Positions 1 through 6,711 of a stretch of DNA of 17,069 nt are shown piece by piece. How positions within the stretch are numbered: the first letter of the stretch is position 1; each line of letters opens with the position of its first letter. The DNA is taken from the NCBI GenBank assembly GCA_030428695.1, contig JAUIEM010000210.1:1-17069 (forward strand), written 5' to 3'. A program made the position numbers and the translations under genes. The notes beneath the pieces are model-generated. The model had not been told where the DNA came from, ran no database searches, and saw only the letters and a list, made by a program, of their open reading frames with translations. Source of the DNA: a bacterium (lineage in GTDB: Bacteria; Planctomycetota; J058; JAJDCP01).

Positions 1-243
1 CTCGTCGCCAGCCACCACCTCGACCTCTGCCTGCGCTTCCCCGACCGGGTCCTCGTGCTCGCAGCAGGACGCGCGGTCGCCTGCGGACCCCCGGGAGAGG
101 TCCTCGACGCGCCGGTGCTGCGCCAGGCGTTCGGCGTCGAGAGTCGGATCCTGCGCGGGCCCGCGGACTTTCCCGTGCCGACCCTCGCGCTGCGCCTTCC
201 GCCCCCCGACACGCGAAAAGGCCCCGCCGACGGGGCCTCTTGA
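1..243 (+). CDS. ABC transporter ATP-binding protein, FecE/BtuD type (3' end only)
   Basis: Frame 1 is open from the left edge to a TGA at 241-243 and gives the last 80 residues of an ABC ATPase. It begins just before the H-loop (LVASHHLDLC) and continues with the usual strand DRVLVLAAGR and the motif GPPGEVLDAPVLRQAFGVE. That last motif is typical of ATPases energising ferric-siderophore, haem or cobalamin importers (known family pattern). The Walker A, Walker B and signature motifs lie outside the window. The H-loop reads SHH rather than the commoner SHD. The final codons (KGPADGAS) are written by a terminator hairpin, so the stop codon lies at the edge of that stem. The substrate cannot be decided from this fragment. 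Confidence 0.8.
   Translation, partial: LVASHHLDLCLRFPDRVLVLAAGRAVACGPPGEVLDAPVLRQAFGVESRILRGPADFPVPTLALRLPPPDTRKGPADGAS
216..241 (-). terminator. Hairpin terminator shared by convergent genes
   Basis: A perfect 7-bp stem GGCCCCG/CGGGGCC (220-226 with 231-237) encloses the loop CCGA. On the minus strand the stem is followed by TTTT (219-216), a standard intrinsic terminator for the lipoprotein gene that ends at 267. On the plus strand it is followed by TCTT, a weaker tail, so it may also stop the ABC gene. The stem lies inside the coding end of the ABC gene. Confidence 0.75.
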
Positions 244-266
244 GCGCGGATGCAGTCGTCTGTCAC

Positions 267-779
267 CTAGGGGACGTGGACGTCCATCTCCACCCAGGTG
301 TCGAAGTCCGGCGAGTAGGCCATGACGCGATGGCTCCAGGCAATCGCCGGGGCGTAGTAGACGATCGCGCGGCCGACGCTATCGGTCGTCGTCACGAAGC
401 CGCCGTTCGGGGCGAGGCCGGGGTAGGTGGTGCCGCCACCGCCGGAGGTCGCGAAGCCACCGCCACCCGCGCACTGGTTGCTGTCGTCGGGATTCCCGTC
501 GCGATCGCTGTCGATGTACCAGTCGACCTGGCGATTCTGGACGTTGTCGGTGTTGTCGACATAGACGATCAGCGGCGAGGGGAACGTCGCCACGTTCGAC
601 GGCATCCCCGGAATGCACAGCGACTCGGCGTACTGATTGGCACCAGAGCCGTACGCGATGGTCGGAGCGTCGGTCGACAGGTTCGGATGTTTCGAGCTGC
701 TGGGGTCGCCACAACCCCACATGGCGACGACCAGCAGGGTCGGCGCCAGCAGCGACAGTAGTCTGTGCTTCTTCTGCAT
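267..779 (-). CDS. Small probable lipoprotein, function unknown
   Basis: This encodes a 170-residue protein with no family I recognise. The N-terminus has basic residues (MQKKHR), a hydrophobic run at about 8-20, and Cys23 in the context AMWGC. That resembles a degenerate lipobox, so export and lipid anchoring are inferred. The mature part has a stretch at about 90-99 (DSDRDGNPDD) like the Asp-rich calcium loops of dockerin or thrombospondin type 3 repeats. A Gly-rich segment follows at 105-116, then a beta-rich, aromatic C-terminus. Cys55 and Cys103 could form a disulphide. The ATG is chosen for a GGGAG about 9 bases upstream. The gene stands alone after obg and ends 26 bases before a good terminator. 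Confidence 0.75.
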   Translation of the reverse strand: MQKKHRLLSLLAPTLLVVAMWGCGDPSSSKHPNLSTDAPTIAYGSGANQYAESLCIPGMPSNVATFPSPLIVYVDNTDNVQNRQVDWYIDSDRDGNPDDSNQCAGGGGFATSGGGGTTYPGLAPNGGFVTTTDSVGRAIVYYAPAIAWSHRVMAYSPDFDTWVEMDVHVP

Positions 780-829
780 CTCACAATCTCCCAGTCCCGG
801 ATTCGGGGCAATCGCAGACTAATCCCGCG

Positions 830-847
830 ATGTCACGGACATGTCAC
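830..847. promoter_or_regulatory. Direct repeat upstream of the lipoprotein gene
   Basis: ATGTCAC occurs at 830-836 and again at 841-847, an 11-bp spacing of about one helical turn, 51-68 bases upstream of the lipoprotein start codon. Paired same-face half-sites can be a regulator operator. No convincing -35/-10 pair was seen here, so this is a suggestion only. Confidence 0.2.
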
Positions 848-951
848 CTTGCTTCACTTGACGAGCTGAGCTCCGTGCATCCTGCGCAGGAACTCCGGGT
901 CCGCCTTTCGCGCCCCTCTCCGTCTCTGCGATGGAACGTGACGACGGCGTC

Positions 952-972
952 CCCGGATCTCCCCGATCCGGG
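952..972 (-). terminator. Perfect hairpin directly after obg
   Basis: An 8-bp perfect inverted repeat CCCGGATC/GATCCGGG (952-959 and 965-972) with a 5-base loop starts one base after the obg stop codon. No T-tract follows on the minus strand, so it is either a weak terminator or a 3' mRNA-stabilising stem. Confidence 0.4.
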
Positions 973-973
973 T

Positions 974-1999
974 TTATAGACTCTCCAGAAAGCGGGAGAA
1001 GGACCCGCTCTCCTCTTCGAGCAGCTTCAGCATCGCGCCGACCGCTCTTCGCAGACCCGTCCCCGACAGCGCCGAGATGCCGAGCACCGGCTTGCCGAGT
1101 GCACGTGCGAGCTCGGCGACGGCGTCCGGCCCGGCGACGTCGACCTTGTTGGCGAGCACCAGCTCAGGCTTCGCCGCGAGCACCTGGCTATACTCCTCGA
1201 GCTCGTGGCGGATCTTCGCGTAGGCCTCGGGCGCGGGAGTGTCGGCGTAGGAGCTGCAGTCGAGCACGTGGACGAGGATGCGGGTGCGTTCGACGTGGCG
1301 CAGAAAGTCCAGACCCAGCCCGATGCCCTGCGAGGCCCCCTCGATCAGCCCCGGGATGTCCGCGATCAGGAGCTGCCGGCTGTCCTCGAGCTCGACGGTG
1401 CCGAGGTGCGGGTGCAGGGTCGTGAACGGGTAGCTCGCGACCTTGGGACGCGCGCGAGTCAGCTTGCGGAGCAGGGAGGACTTGCCGGCGTTCGGCATGC
1501 CGACGAGCCCGACCTCGGCGATCAGCTTGAGCTCGAGCTCGTACCAGATCTCCTCGGTCTTCGTCCCCCGCGTGCTCTTGCGCGGCGCCCGGTTCGTCGC
1601 GCTCGCGAAGCTCTTGTTGCCGCGCCCCCCGCGCCCGCCCTCGGCGGCGAGGAAGGTCTGCCCGGCAGCCGTCAGATCGGCGAGGACGACCCGCTCGGCG
1701 TCGCCGCGCAGGCGCACCAGCGTCCCGCAGGGGACCGCGACCTCCAGCGACTTCCCGTTCCGGCCGCGCTTGTTGGCGCTGCCCCCCTGGGCACCGTGTC
1801 CCGCACGAAAGAAGACCTGGTTGTGGATGCGGGCGAGAGAGGCCTCGTTGCTGGTCGCGACGAGCACCACGTTCCCCCCATCACCGCCATCGCCGCCCCA
1901 GGGGCCCCCCTTGGGGATGAACTTCTCGCGCCGCCAGGCGACGATGCCGTCCCCGCCGTTGCCGGCGCGGACACAGATGTTCGCACGATCGATGAACAA
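974..1999 (-). CDS. obg: Obg/CgtA-family GTPase
   Basis: Obg is a conserved GTPase that binds the large ribosomal subunit late in assembly (known family role). The 341-residue product has the glycine-rich Obg fold at about 1-158 (AGNGGDG, PKGGPWGGDGGDGG, GGRGGRGN). The G domain follows: G1 GMPNAGKS at 167-174, switch I PFTT, G3 DIPGLIEG from 214, G4 NKVD at 284-287, and G5 SALSG at 309. The frame stays open upstream, but homology starts at FIDRANICVRAGNGGDG, which puts the start at a TTG (1997-1999). GGAG lies about 10 bases before it. There is no C-terminal OCT domain, so this is a short form. It lies 49 bases after rpmA in the conserved rplU-rpmA-obg order. Confidence 0.95.
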   Translation of the reverse strand: MFIDRANICVRAGNGGDGIVAWRREKFIPKGGPWGGDGGDGGNVVLVATSNEASLARIHNQVFFRAGHGAQGGSANKRGRNGKSLEVAVPCGTLVRLRGDAERVVLADLTAAGQTFLAAEGGRGGRGNKSFASATNRAPRKSTRGTKTEEIWYELELKLIAEVGLVGMPNAGKSSLLRKLTRARPKVASYPFTTLHPHLGTVELEDSRQLLIADIPGLIEGASQGIGLGLDFLRHVERTRILVHVLDCSSYADTPAPEAYAKIRHELEEYSQVLAAKPELVLANKVDVAGPDAVAELARALGKPVLGISALSGTGLRRAVGAMLKLLEEESGSFSRFLESL

Positions 2000-2048
2000 G
2001 GGGCTTCCGCTCCGGGGCAAGGCGCCGGTGGCGGCGAGGCAGGTTGGA

Positions 2049-2294
2049 CTATTCGGCGACGACGACGTTGACGCGGCGCCGCGAGTCGAAGTGCACACGG
2101 CCTTCGACCCGCGCGTAGAGCGTGTAGTCGCGACCCATGCCGACATTCTTGCCCGGACGGAAGCGGGTCCCGCACTGCCGGATGATGATCATCCCCGGCT
2201 TGACGAGCTCGCCGCCGTACTTCTTGACGCCGCGCATCTTCGGGTTGGAATCGCGACCGTTGCGCGAAGAACCCTGTCCCTTCTTATGTGCCAT
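2049..2294 (-). CDS. rpmA: 50S ribosomal protein L27
   Basis: The 81-residue product matches L27 over its full length. It has the N-terminus [16 protein letters not shown], which reaches toward the peptidyl-transferase centre, then the core [21 protein letters not shown], and the motif [19 protein letters not shown] cysteine sits in RQCGTRF, where RQRGT is more common. No N-terminal leader of the kind cleaved in Firmicutes is present. GGAG lies about 9 bases before the ATG. The gene is 30 bases after rplU and 49 before obg, so one transcript is likely. Confidence 0.97.
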   Translation of the reverse strand: MAHKKGQGSSRNGRDSNPKMRGVKKYGGELVKPGMIIIRQCGTRFRPGKNVGMGRDYTLYARVEGRVHFDSRRRVNVVVAE

Positions 2295-2324
2295 GGCAAT
2301 GGACTCCGGGTTGGAGGCGCGGGC

Positions 2325-2642
2325 TCAGCCCTTGACCTCGATCTTCTGGATCTTGACCAGGGTCGCGTCCTGGCGATGGCCCTGTTTCCTGCGGTAGTTC
2401 TTGCGACGCTTGAACTTGTACACGATGGTCTTCTTGCCGCGTTCGTGCTTCTCGACGCGCCCGGTCACGCTGACGTTCTTCAGCGAGGGCTCACCGATCT
2501 GCACTCCGTTGTCATCGTGCAGGAGCAGGACGTTGGCGAAGGTGAAGGTCTCGCCCGGCTCCAGCGCCTTCTTGTCGACCGAGACCACCTCTCCTTCGGA
2601 GACGCGGAGCTGGCGGCCGCCCTCTTTCACAACAGCGTACAT
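2325..2642 (-). CDS. rplU: 50S ribosomal protein L21
   Basis: The 105-residue product is L21, a 23S rRNA-binding protein of the large subunit. It starts with the typical MYAVVKEGGRQLRVSEGE. It has the central GETFTFANVLLLHDDNGVQIGEPSL and the family C-terminal pattern KRRKNYRRKQGHRQ followed by TLVKIQKIEV. Length is normal. An AGGTGAG element sits a few bases before the ATG. It heads the rplU-rpmA-obg group and has its own predicted promoter between itself and rng. Confidence 0.97.
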   Translation of the reverse strand: MYAVVKEGGRQLRVSEGEVVSVDKKALEPGETFTFANVLLLHDDNGVQIGEPSLKNVSVTGRVEKHERGKKTIVYKFKRRKNYRRKQGHRQDATLVKIQKIEVKG

Positions 2643-2683
2643 GTTCTCACCTGTGTGGTTGGCTTTCGTCTTCAGGACGCGGC

Positions 2684-2712
2684 ATTCTACAGACCGCCGC
2701 CCGATGTGGCCA
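2684..2712 (-). promoter_or_regulatory. Predicted sigma70-type promoter for rplU-rpmA-obg
   Basis: On the minus strand, TGGCCA (2712-2707, four of six matches to TTGACA) and TAGAAT (2689-2684, five of six matches to TATAAT) are 17 bases apart. Transcription would start near 2677, giving a leader of about 35 bases. The -35 lies just past the T-tract of the preceding terminator. Confidence 0.5.
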
Positions 2713-2713
2713 G

Positions 2714-2750
2714 AAAAAACTGCCGCGCCGCCGTGAATGGCACGGGGCGC
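2714..2750 (-). terminator. Intrinsic terminator after rng
   Basis: The minus strand has a 10-bp stem with one bulged base (2750-2741 pairing with 2735-2725, loop 2740-2736). Five bases later comes a run of six T (2719-2714). It lies 35 bases after the rng stop codon and would separate the pilus/rng transcript from the ribosomal-protein genes. The 5-base gap before the T-tract makes it weaker than ideal. Confidence 0.55.
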
Positions 2751-2784
2751 TCGCGATCGCGACGCGCGCGAACAGGGGCGGAGG

Positions 2785-4257
2785 TCAATCCTTGAAGCGG
2801 TACTCTTCCTTCTTGAAGCCCGAGTTCGCGCGGATAATGATCTTCTTCTTGAACTTCGACTCGAGCTGGGTCAGCGTCCCCTGCTTCTTGCGCTGCAGGT
2901 AGTGCGCGACGTCCGGGTGGCACAGCACCTCGACGAAGCGGGTGTGCGACTTGGCGACCTCGCAGCGGATCTGCCGCATGATCTTCAGGCCCATGCTCTC
3001 GAGGTTCTTGACCAGCCCGGTGCCGTTGCAGCTCTTGCAGGTGTCGTACGAGGTCCGCTTGATGCTCTTGCGGACACGCTGCCGCGTCAGCTCGAGGATG
3101 CAGAACTTCGACATCTTTGCGACCCGCGTCCGCGCACGGTCCTGCTCGCAGGCCTGACGCACGTACCGCTCGACGGTCTGCCGGTGGCGCTCTTCCTTCA
3201 TGTCGATGAAGTCGCACACGATCAGGCCGCCCATGTCGCGGAGCTTGAGCTGCCGCGTGATCACCTTGGCCGCCTCGAGGTTGGTCTGGTAGGCCGTGTC
3301 CTCGAGGTTGTCGAGATCCTTGAACTTGCCGCTGTTGACGTCGATCGAGACCAGCGCTTCGGTCTGCTCGATGATGATCGAGCCGCCGGACTTGAGGTTG
3401 ACCTTGCGGTCGTAGATCCGCTCGATCTCGTCCTCGATCTTGTAGCGGTGGAACAGGGGCTCGGCCTCGTCGTAGTGCACCGCCTTGTGCAGGTGATGGG
3501 GCATCACCTGCTCGAGGAAGGCCCGGGCACGGCCATAGGACTTCTTGGCGTCGACGATGATCTTGGTGATGTCCGGCTCGTAGATGTCCCGGATGGTCCG
3601 GATCACGAGGTCGGTCTCTTCGTACAGCGTGACCGGGGACTCTTCCTTCCGCACCCGCTTGAGGATCGCCCCCCAGAGCTTGAGCAGATACTCGAGGTCC
3701 CGCGCCAGGTCACCCTGGGAACGGTCGGCTCCGGCCGTCCGGATGATGTAGCCCATCCCCGGCGGGGGGCTGAGCCGCTGGAGCATCAAGCGGAGCTTGC
3801 GACGCTCCGTCTCGTCGGTGATCTTCTTCGAGACACCGCACTTGTTGATGCTCGGCATCAGCACGAGGTAGCGGCCGGGGAGGCTGATATAGGTGGTCAG
3901 GGTCGGGACCTTGGTGCCGATCGAGTCCTTGGTGATCTGAACGACGACTTCCTGCCCTTTGCGCAACAGGCTCTGGATATCGCGCTTGTCGGAGGCCTTC
4001 CCGTTCTCGAGCCGACCGTAGACGGACATGATGTCCGACGCGTGCAGAAAGCCGTTCTTGTCTCCCCCGAAATCGACAAAGGCCGCCTGGATCGACGGTT
4101 CGATATTGACGACGCGGCCTTTGTAGATGTTTCCGAGATAGGTCTGTTCCGAAGCCCGTTCGATGTACAGCTCTTCGAGAACGTTGGTTTCCTGGTCAAC
4201 GATGGCGATCCGGGACTCTTCCGGTTCGACCGCGTTGATGAGCATGGTTTTTGCCAT
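2785..4257 (-). CDS. rng: Ribonuclease G (RNase E/G family)
   Basis: RNase E/G enzymes cut single-stranded 5'-monophosphate RNA in 5S/16S rRNA processing and mRNA decay (known). The product is 490 residues, the length of RNase G, with no long RNase E-type scaffold tail. It has the N-terminal RNase H-like part and an S1 domain at about 36-125 (YLGNIYKGRVVNIEPSIQAAFVDFG). The catalytic region has Asp306 in SIDVNSG and Asp349 in CDFIDM, matching the metal-binding pair D303/D346 of E. coli RNase E. Cys407-x-x-Cys410 (CKSC) forms the zinc link used for dimerisation. The ATG follows the pilQ TAA with no intervening base, and only a purine-rich GAAGAAGA precedes it inside pilQ, so translational coupling is likely. 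Confidence 0.95.
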   Translation of the reverse strand: MAKTMLINAVEPEESRIAIVDQETNVLEELYIERASEQTYLGNIYKGRVVNIEPSIQAAFVDFGGDKNGFLHASDIMSVYGRLENGKASDKRDIQSLLRKGQEVVVQITKDSIGTKVPTLTTYISLPGRYLVLMPSINKCGVSKKITDETERRKLRLMLQRLSPPPGMGYIIRTAGADRSQGDLARDLEYLLKLWGAILKRVRKEESPVTLYEETDLVIRTIRDIYEPDITKIIVDAKKSYGRARAFLEQVMPHHLHKAVHYDEAEPLFHRYKIEDEIERIYDRKVNLKSGGSIIIEQTEALVSIDVNSGKFKDLDNLEDTAYQTNLEAAKVITRQLKLRDMGGLIVCDFIDMKEERHRQTVERYVRQACEQDRARTRVAKMSKFCILELTRQRVRKSIKRTSYDTCKSCNGTGLVKNLESMGLKIMRQIRCEVAKSHTRFVEVLCHPDVAHYLQRKKQGTLTQLESKFKKKIIIRANSGFKKEEYRFKD

Positions 4258-6495
4258 TTAGTCTTCTTCAGGGGTCTCCCACTCGATGGTAGAGGGGTCC
4301 CACTCGCCTTCCCACTGGTACCACTCCGAGCCGTCGAGGTCGTGCATCCAGGGGGTTCCCGGAGGCGCCTTGTACTTGCCGTAGTAGTAGTCGTAGTTGC
4401 GCAGACGCTCGTGCTGCTCTTCGAAGAGCTTGGTCGACTGCTCCTGCGTGCGGACGATCGTGGGGGTGATGAAAATCAGGAGGTTGTCCAGAAGCGAATC
4501 ACGGTGTTTGTAGGTGAACAGCTCCCCGATGAGGGGGATGGAGGAGAGGATCGGAATCCGCGCCTCCTGTTCGGTCAGCCGCTCCTGCATCAGCCCGCCG
4601 ATCACCGCCGTCTTGCCGTTGTTGACCAACAGCTTGGTGACGACGATCTGGTCCTGGGTGCGGGGCAGATCGATGAAGTTCGACCCGTCCGGACTCTGGA
4701 ACCGCTCGAGACCGGTCACCGGCGAGGTCGTCCCCGTCAGTGTGTTCACCCTGGGAATCACCGACATGATGATCTCCTCGGACTCCGGAACGACGTGCGG
4801 GGTGATGAAGAGCGTAAAGCCCACGGCGATCGGCGACCCGTCACCCTCGGAGAGCGTCACTTCGAGGTTTCCGTTCGCGTCGGTGTTACCTCGTTGCTCG
4901 ACGAAGGGGACCTGCTCGCCGACGAAAATTGTCGCCTCTTCGTCGCTCAGAGTCAACAGCGTGGGCGCCTGGGTGATGCGGCTGTTCTCATCGAAGTTCG
5001 CGAAGCGCATGATCAGCTGGGTCTGGGTGAAGTCCAGCACCGACGGGATCATGAACTGCTGCGAGAAATCGTCGACCGAGTTGCCGATGCTGAAGGGGAA
5101 CTGGCCGAGGAACGCGCTGCGCGCGTCCTGCACCGCATTGCCGCTGTTGAAGACGGCGTCGTCGGCCGCAAGAGAGCCAGCAGCACCCTGGTTCTGCAGA
5201 ATCAGCCGGGACACGATCCCGCGCTCCATGCCGTCGCCGGGCGCGTCGTCGAAACGCAGGCCCTGCTCCATGAAGTCGGAGTTCGAGGTCGAGATGAAGG
5301 TCACGTCGACGAAGACCTGGTCGGGCCGCTGGTCGAGCGCCGAGATCACCTCGCGGATCTGCAGCAGCTTGGGCGTGGTCACGTTGACGATCAGCGCGTT
5401 GGAGTACGCGTCGTAGAAGATCGACTCGCCGTCGATCGGCTGCCGCTCGAGGATGCCCTGCAGCGCCTGCAGCAGGGTGAAGTCCTCTTCGGCGTTGCCT
5501 GTGGACGGCTGCGGCTCACCGACGAAGAAGCCCGAGGACAGCGCGTTCTCGTCGTCCCCTCCTCCGCCTCCGGACACGTCGGACGGCATCACCGCGCGGT
5601 AGACACTGGGCGGCCGCACATAGCGCAGCTGGATGTGCTCGAGGGAGATCTCCGCCTGCAGCTGGTCGCGAGGGATCACCCGGATCAGCGACTTGTCGGC
5701 GGTCTCGGGCACGATCGCGTAGCCCGCGGTCTTCGTGATCGTCTCGAGGGCGATGTCCCAGGGCACCTTCTGCAGGTTCAGGGTGATCGTCCCCTGCACC
5801 TGCTCGTGCAGGACGATGTTCTTCGACACCTGCCGGGCGAGCAGATCGAGGACGATGCGGATGTCCGCATCGTTGAACTCCATCGAGACCTGCGGCGGCC
5901 GCGTGAACACGATCACGTTGTCGTCGAGGGTCTCGACCTTGAGGTCGTACTGCTCCGCCATGAAGTCGACGATCTTGCGCCAACGGACATTGCGCAGCTG
6001 CAGCCTGATGCGCTCTTCGCCCAACCCGCGCGCCGGCACGAAGTTGATGCCGAGCTTCTGCTTCAGGTCCTCGCAGACCTCGTACATCGTGATGTTGTTC
6101 CAATCGACGCTGATCACGCGATTGGGCTCGAGCGCGGCATTGTTCTCGAAGATCTCCTCTTCGAGCAGGTCGGGCAGGGTCGGCCCGGTCTCAGGTCCCG
6201 GCCTGGGCCCCGTCTCCGGCACCGCGGGGCCGGTCTCCGGGCCCGTTTCGGGACCCGTTTCAGGACCCGTCTCCGGCCCGGTCTCCGGTCCCGTCTCCGG
6301 TCCCGTCTCCGGCCCGGTCTCCGGTCCCGTCTCCGGCCCGGTCTCCGGGCCCCCTTCCTCACCGGGGCCGCCGGCCTCGGCCGGCATCGTCGTGCCCTCT
6401 TCGGTCCCGACTCCGGTGGTATCTTCTTCCTGAGCTCCTGCCAGGCCACCGATCAGCAGCAGGATTCCCAAAGATGACAACAGCCGACGAACCAT
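4258..6495 (-). CDS. pilQ: Type IV pilus secretin PilQ
   Basis: This 745-residue secretin forms the outer-membrane gate for the pilus. A signal peptide ([21 protein letters not shown]) precedes a low-complexity linker with ten PETG units at about 50-89. Two N0/STN-like modules follow (about 127-199 and 203-275; the second includes [18 protein letters not shown]), then an N1-like segment with a Gly-rich insert near 309. The secretin barrel covers about 394-680 and has the diagnostic [23 protein letters not shown] and [15 protein letters not shown] further 60-residue tail is rich in Tyr, Trp and acidic residues. No AMIN domains, common in PilQ N-termini, were seen. GGGGGAAG lies just before the ATG. 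It is last in the pilM-N-O-P-Q order. Confidence 0.92.
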   Translation of the reverse strand: MVRRLLSSLGILLLIGGLAGAQEEDTTGVGTEEGTTMPAEAGGPGEEGGPETGPETGPETGPETGPETGPETGPETGPETGPETGPETGPAVPETGPRPGPETGPTLPDLLEEEIFENNAALEPNRVISVDWNNITMYEVCEDLKQKLGINFVPARGLGEERIRLQLRNVRWRKIVDFMAEQYDLKVETLDDNVIVFTRPPQVSMEFNDADIRIVLDLLARQVSKNIVLHEQVQGTITLNLQKVPWDIALETITKTAGYAIVPETADKSLIRVIPRDQLQAEISLEHIQLRYVRPPSVYRAVMPSDVSGGGGGDDENALSSGFFVGEPQPSTGNAEEDFTLLQALQGILERQPIDGESIFYDAYSNALIVNVTTPKLLQIREVISALDQRPDQVFVDVTFISTSNSDFMEQGLRFDDAPGDGMERGIVSRLILQNQGAAGSLAADDAVFNSGNAVQDARSAFLGQFPFSIGNSVDDFSQQFMIPSVLDFTQTQLIMRFANFDENSRITQAPTLLTLSDEEATIFVGEQVPFVEQRGNTDANGNLEVTLSEGDGSPIAVGFTLFITPHVVPESEEIIMSVIPRVNTLTGTTSPVTGLERFQSPDGSNFIDLPRTQDQIVVTKLLVNNGKTAVIGGLMQERLTEQEARIPILSSIPLIGELFTYKHRDSLLDNLLIFITPTIVRTQEQSTKLFEEQHERLRNYDYYYGKYKAPPGTPWMHDLDGSEWYQWEGEWDPSTIEWETPEED
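6230..6349. repeat. Tandem 12-bp repeat coding (PETG)10 in pilQ
   Basis: Ten consecutive 12-base units, seen on the plus strand as variants of GGTCCCGTCTCC, encode PETG ten times. The unit length keeps the frame. Copies differ at third positions, so the array is not freshly duplicated throughout. Two more degenerate copies follow in the protein ([12 protein letters not shown]). Confidence 0.9.
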
Positions 6496-6533
6496 CCAAC
6501 TTCCCCCAGTGCATCAGACGTGCTGACCTGCAT

Positions 6534-6559
6534 GTGACCCGAAGGCCGCTTCGTGTCAC
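6534..6559 (-). other. Hairpin in the pilQ 5' leader
   Basis: A 26-base imperfect palindrome pairs 10 of 11 positions (6534-6544 with 6549-6559) around a 4-base loop. It lies 38-63 bases upstream of the pilQ start codon. It could affect mRNA stability or translation of pilQ, or be a protein-binding palindrome. Its role is inferred only from position. Confidence 0.45.
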
Positions 6560-6584
6560 GCGCTGCGGACATACCACAAGCGCG

Positions 6585-6603
6585 GACCCAGTTGGTCTGG
6601 GTC
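6585..6603 (-). other. Hairpin between the pilP-like gene and pilQ
   Basis: A perfect 7-bp stem GACCCAG/CTGGGTC (6585-6591 and 6597-6603) with a 5-base loop. No T-tract follows on the minus strand, so it does not look like a complete intrinsic terminator. Confidence 0.4.
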
Positions 6604-6684
6604 AGAGTCCTGTTTGTTCCTACGCGGCCGAATGCGTTCTCGCCATCCCCCTTGTCTCGACGCGAGAACCGGCCGCACTCCGCT

Positions 6685-6708
6685 CGGTACCGGCCAGGCC
6701 GGCTACCG
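6685..6708 (-). other. Hairpin just after the pilP-like gene
   Basis: CGGTA-CCGGCC at 6685-6695 and GGCCGG-TACCG at 6697-6708 are inverted copies (one extra base at 6703), three bases after the stop codon of the pilP-like gene. No T-tract follows on the minus strand. It may act as a partial terminator or a 3' processing block that sets the level of pilQ relative to pilMNOP. Confidence 0.4.
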
Positions 6709-6711
6709 GGA

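Noticed and set aside
2737..6477. A 1246-codon open frame on the plus strand, antisense to rng and pilQ
   Set aside because: It lies wholly over two well-recognised minus-strand genes, has no family-like motifs, and long antisense frames are expected in GC-rich DNA with biased third positions.
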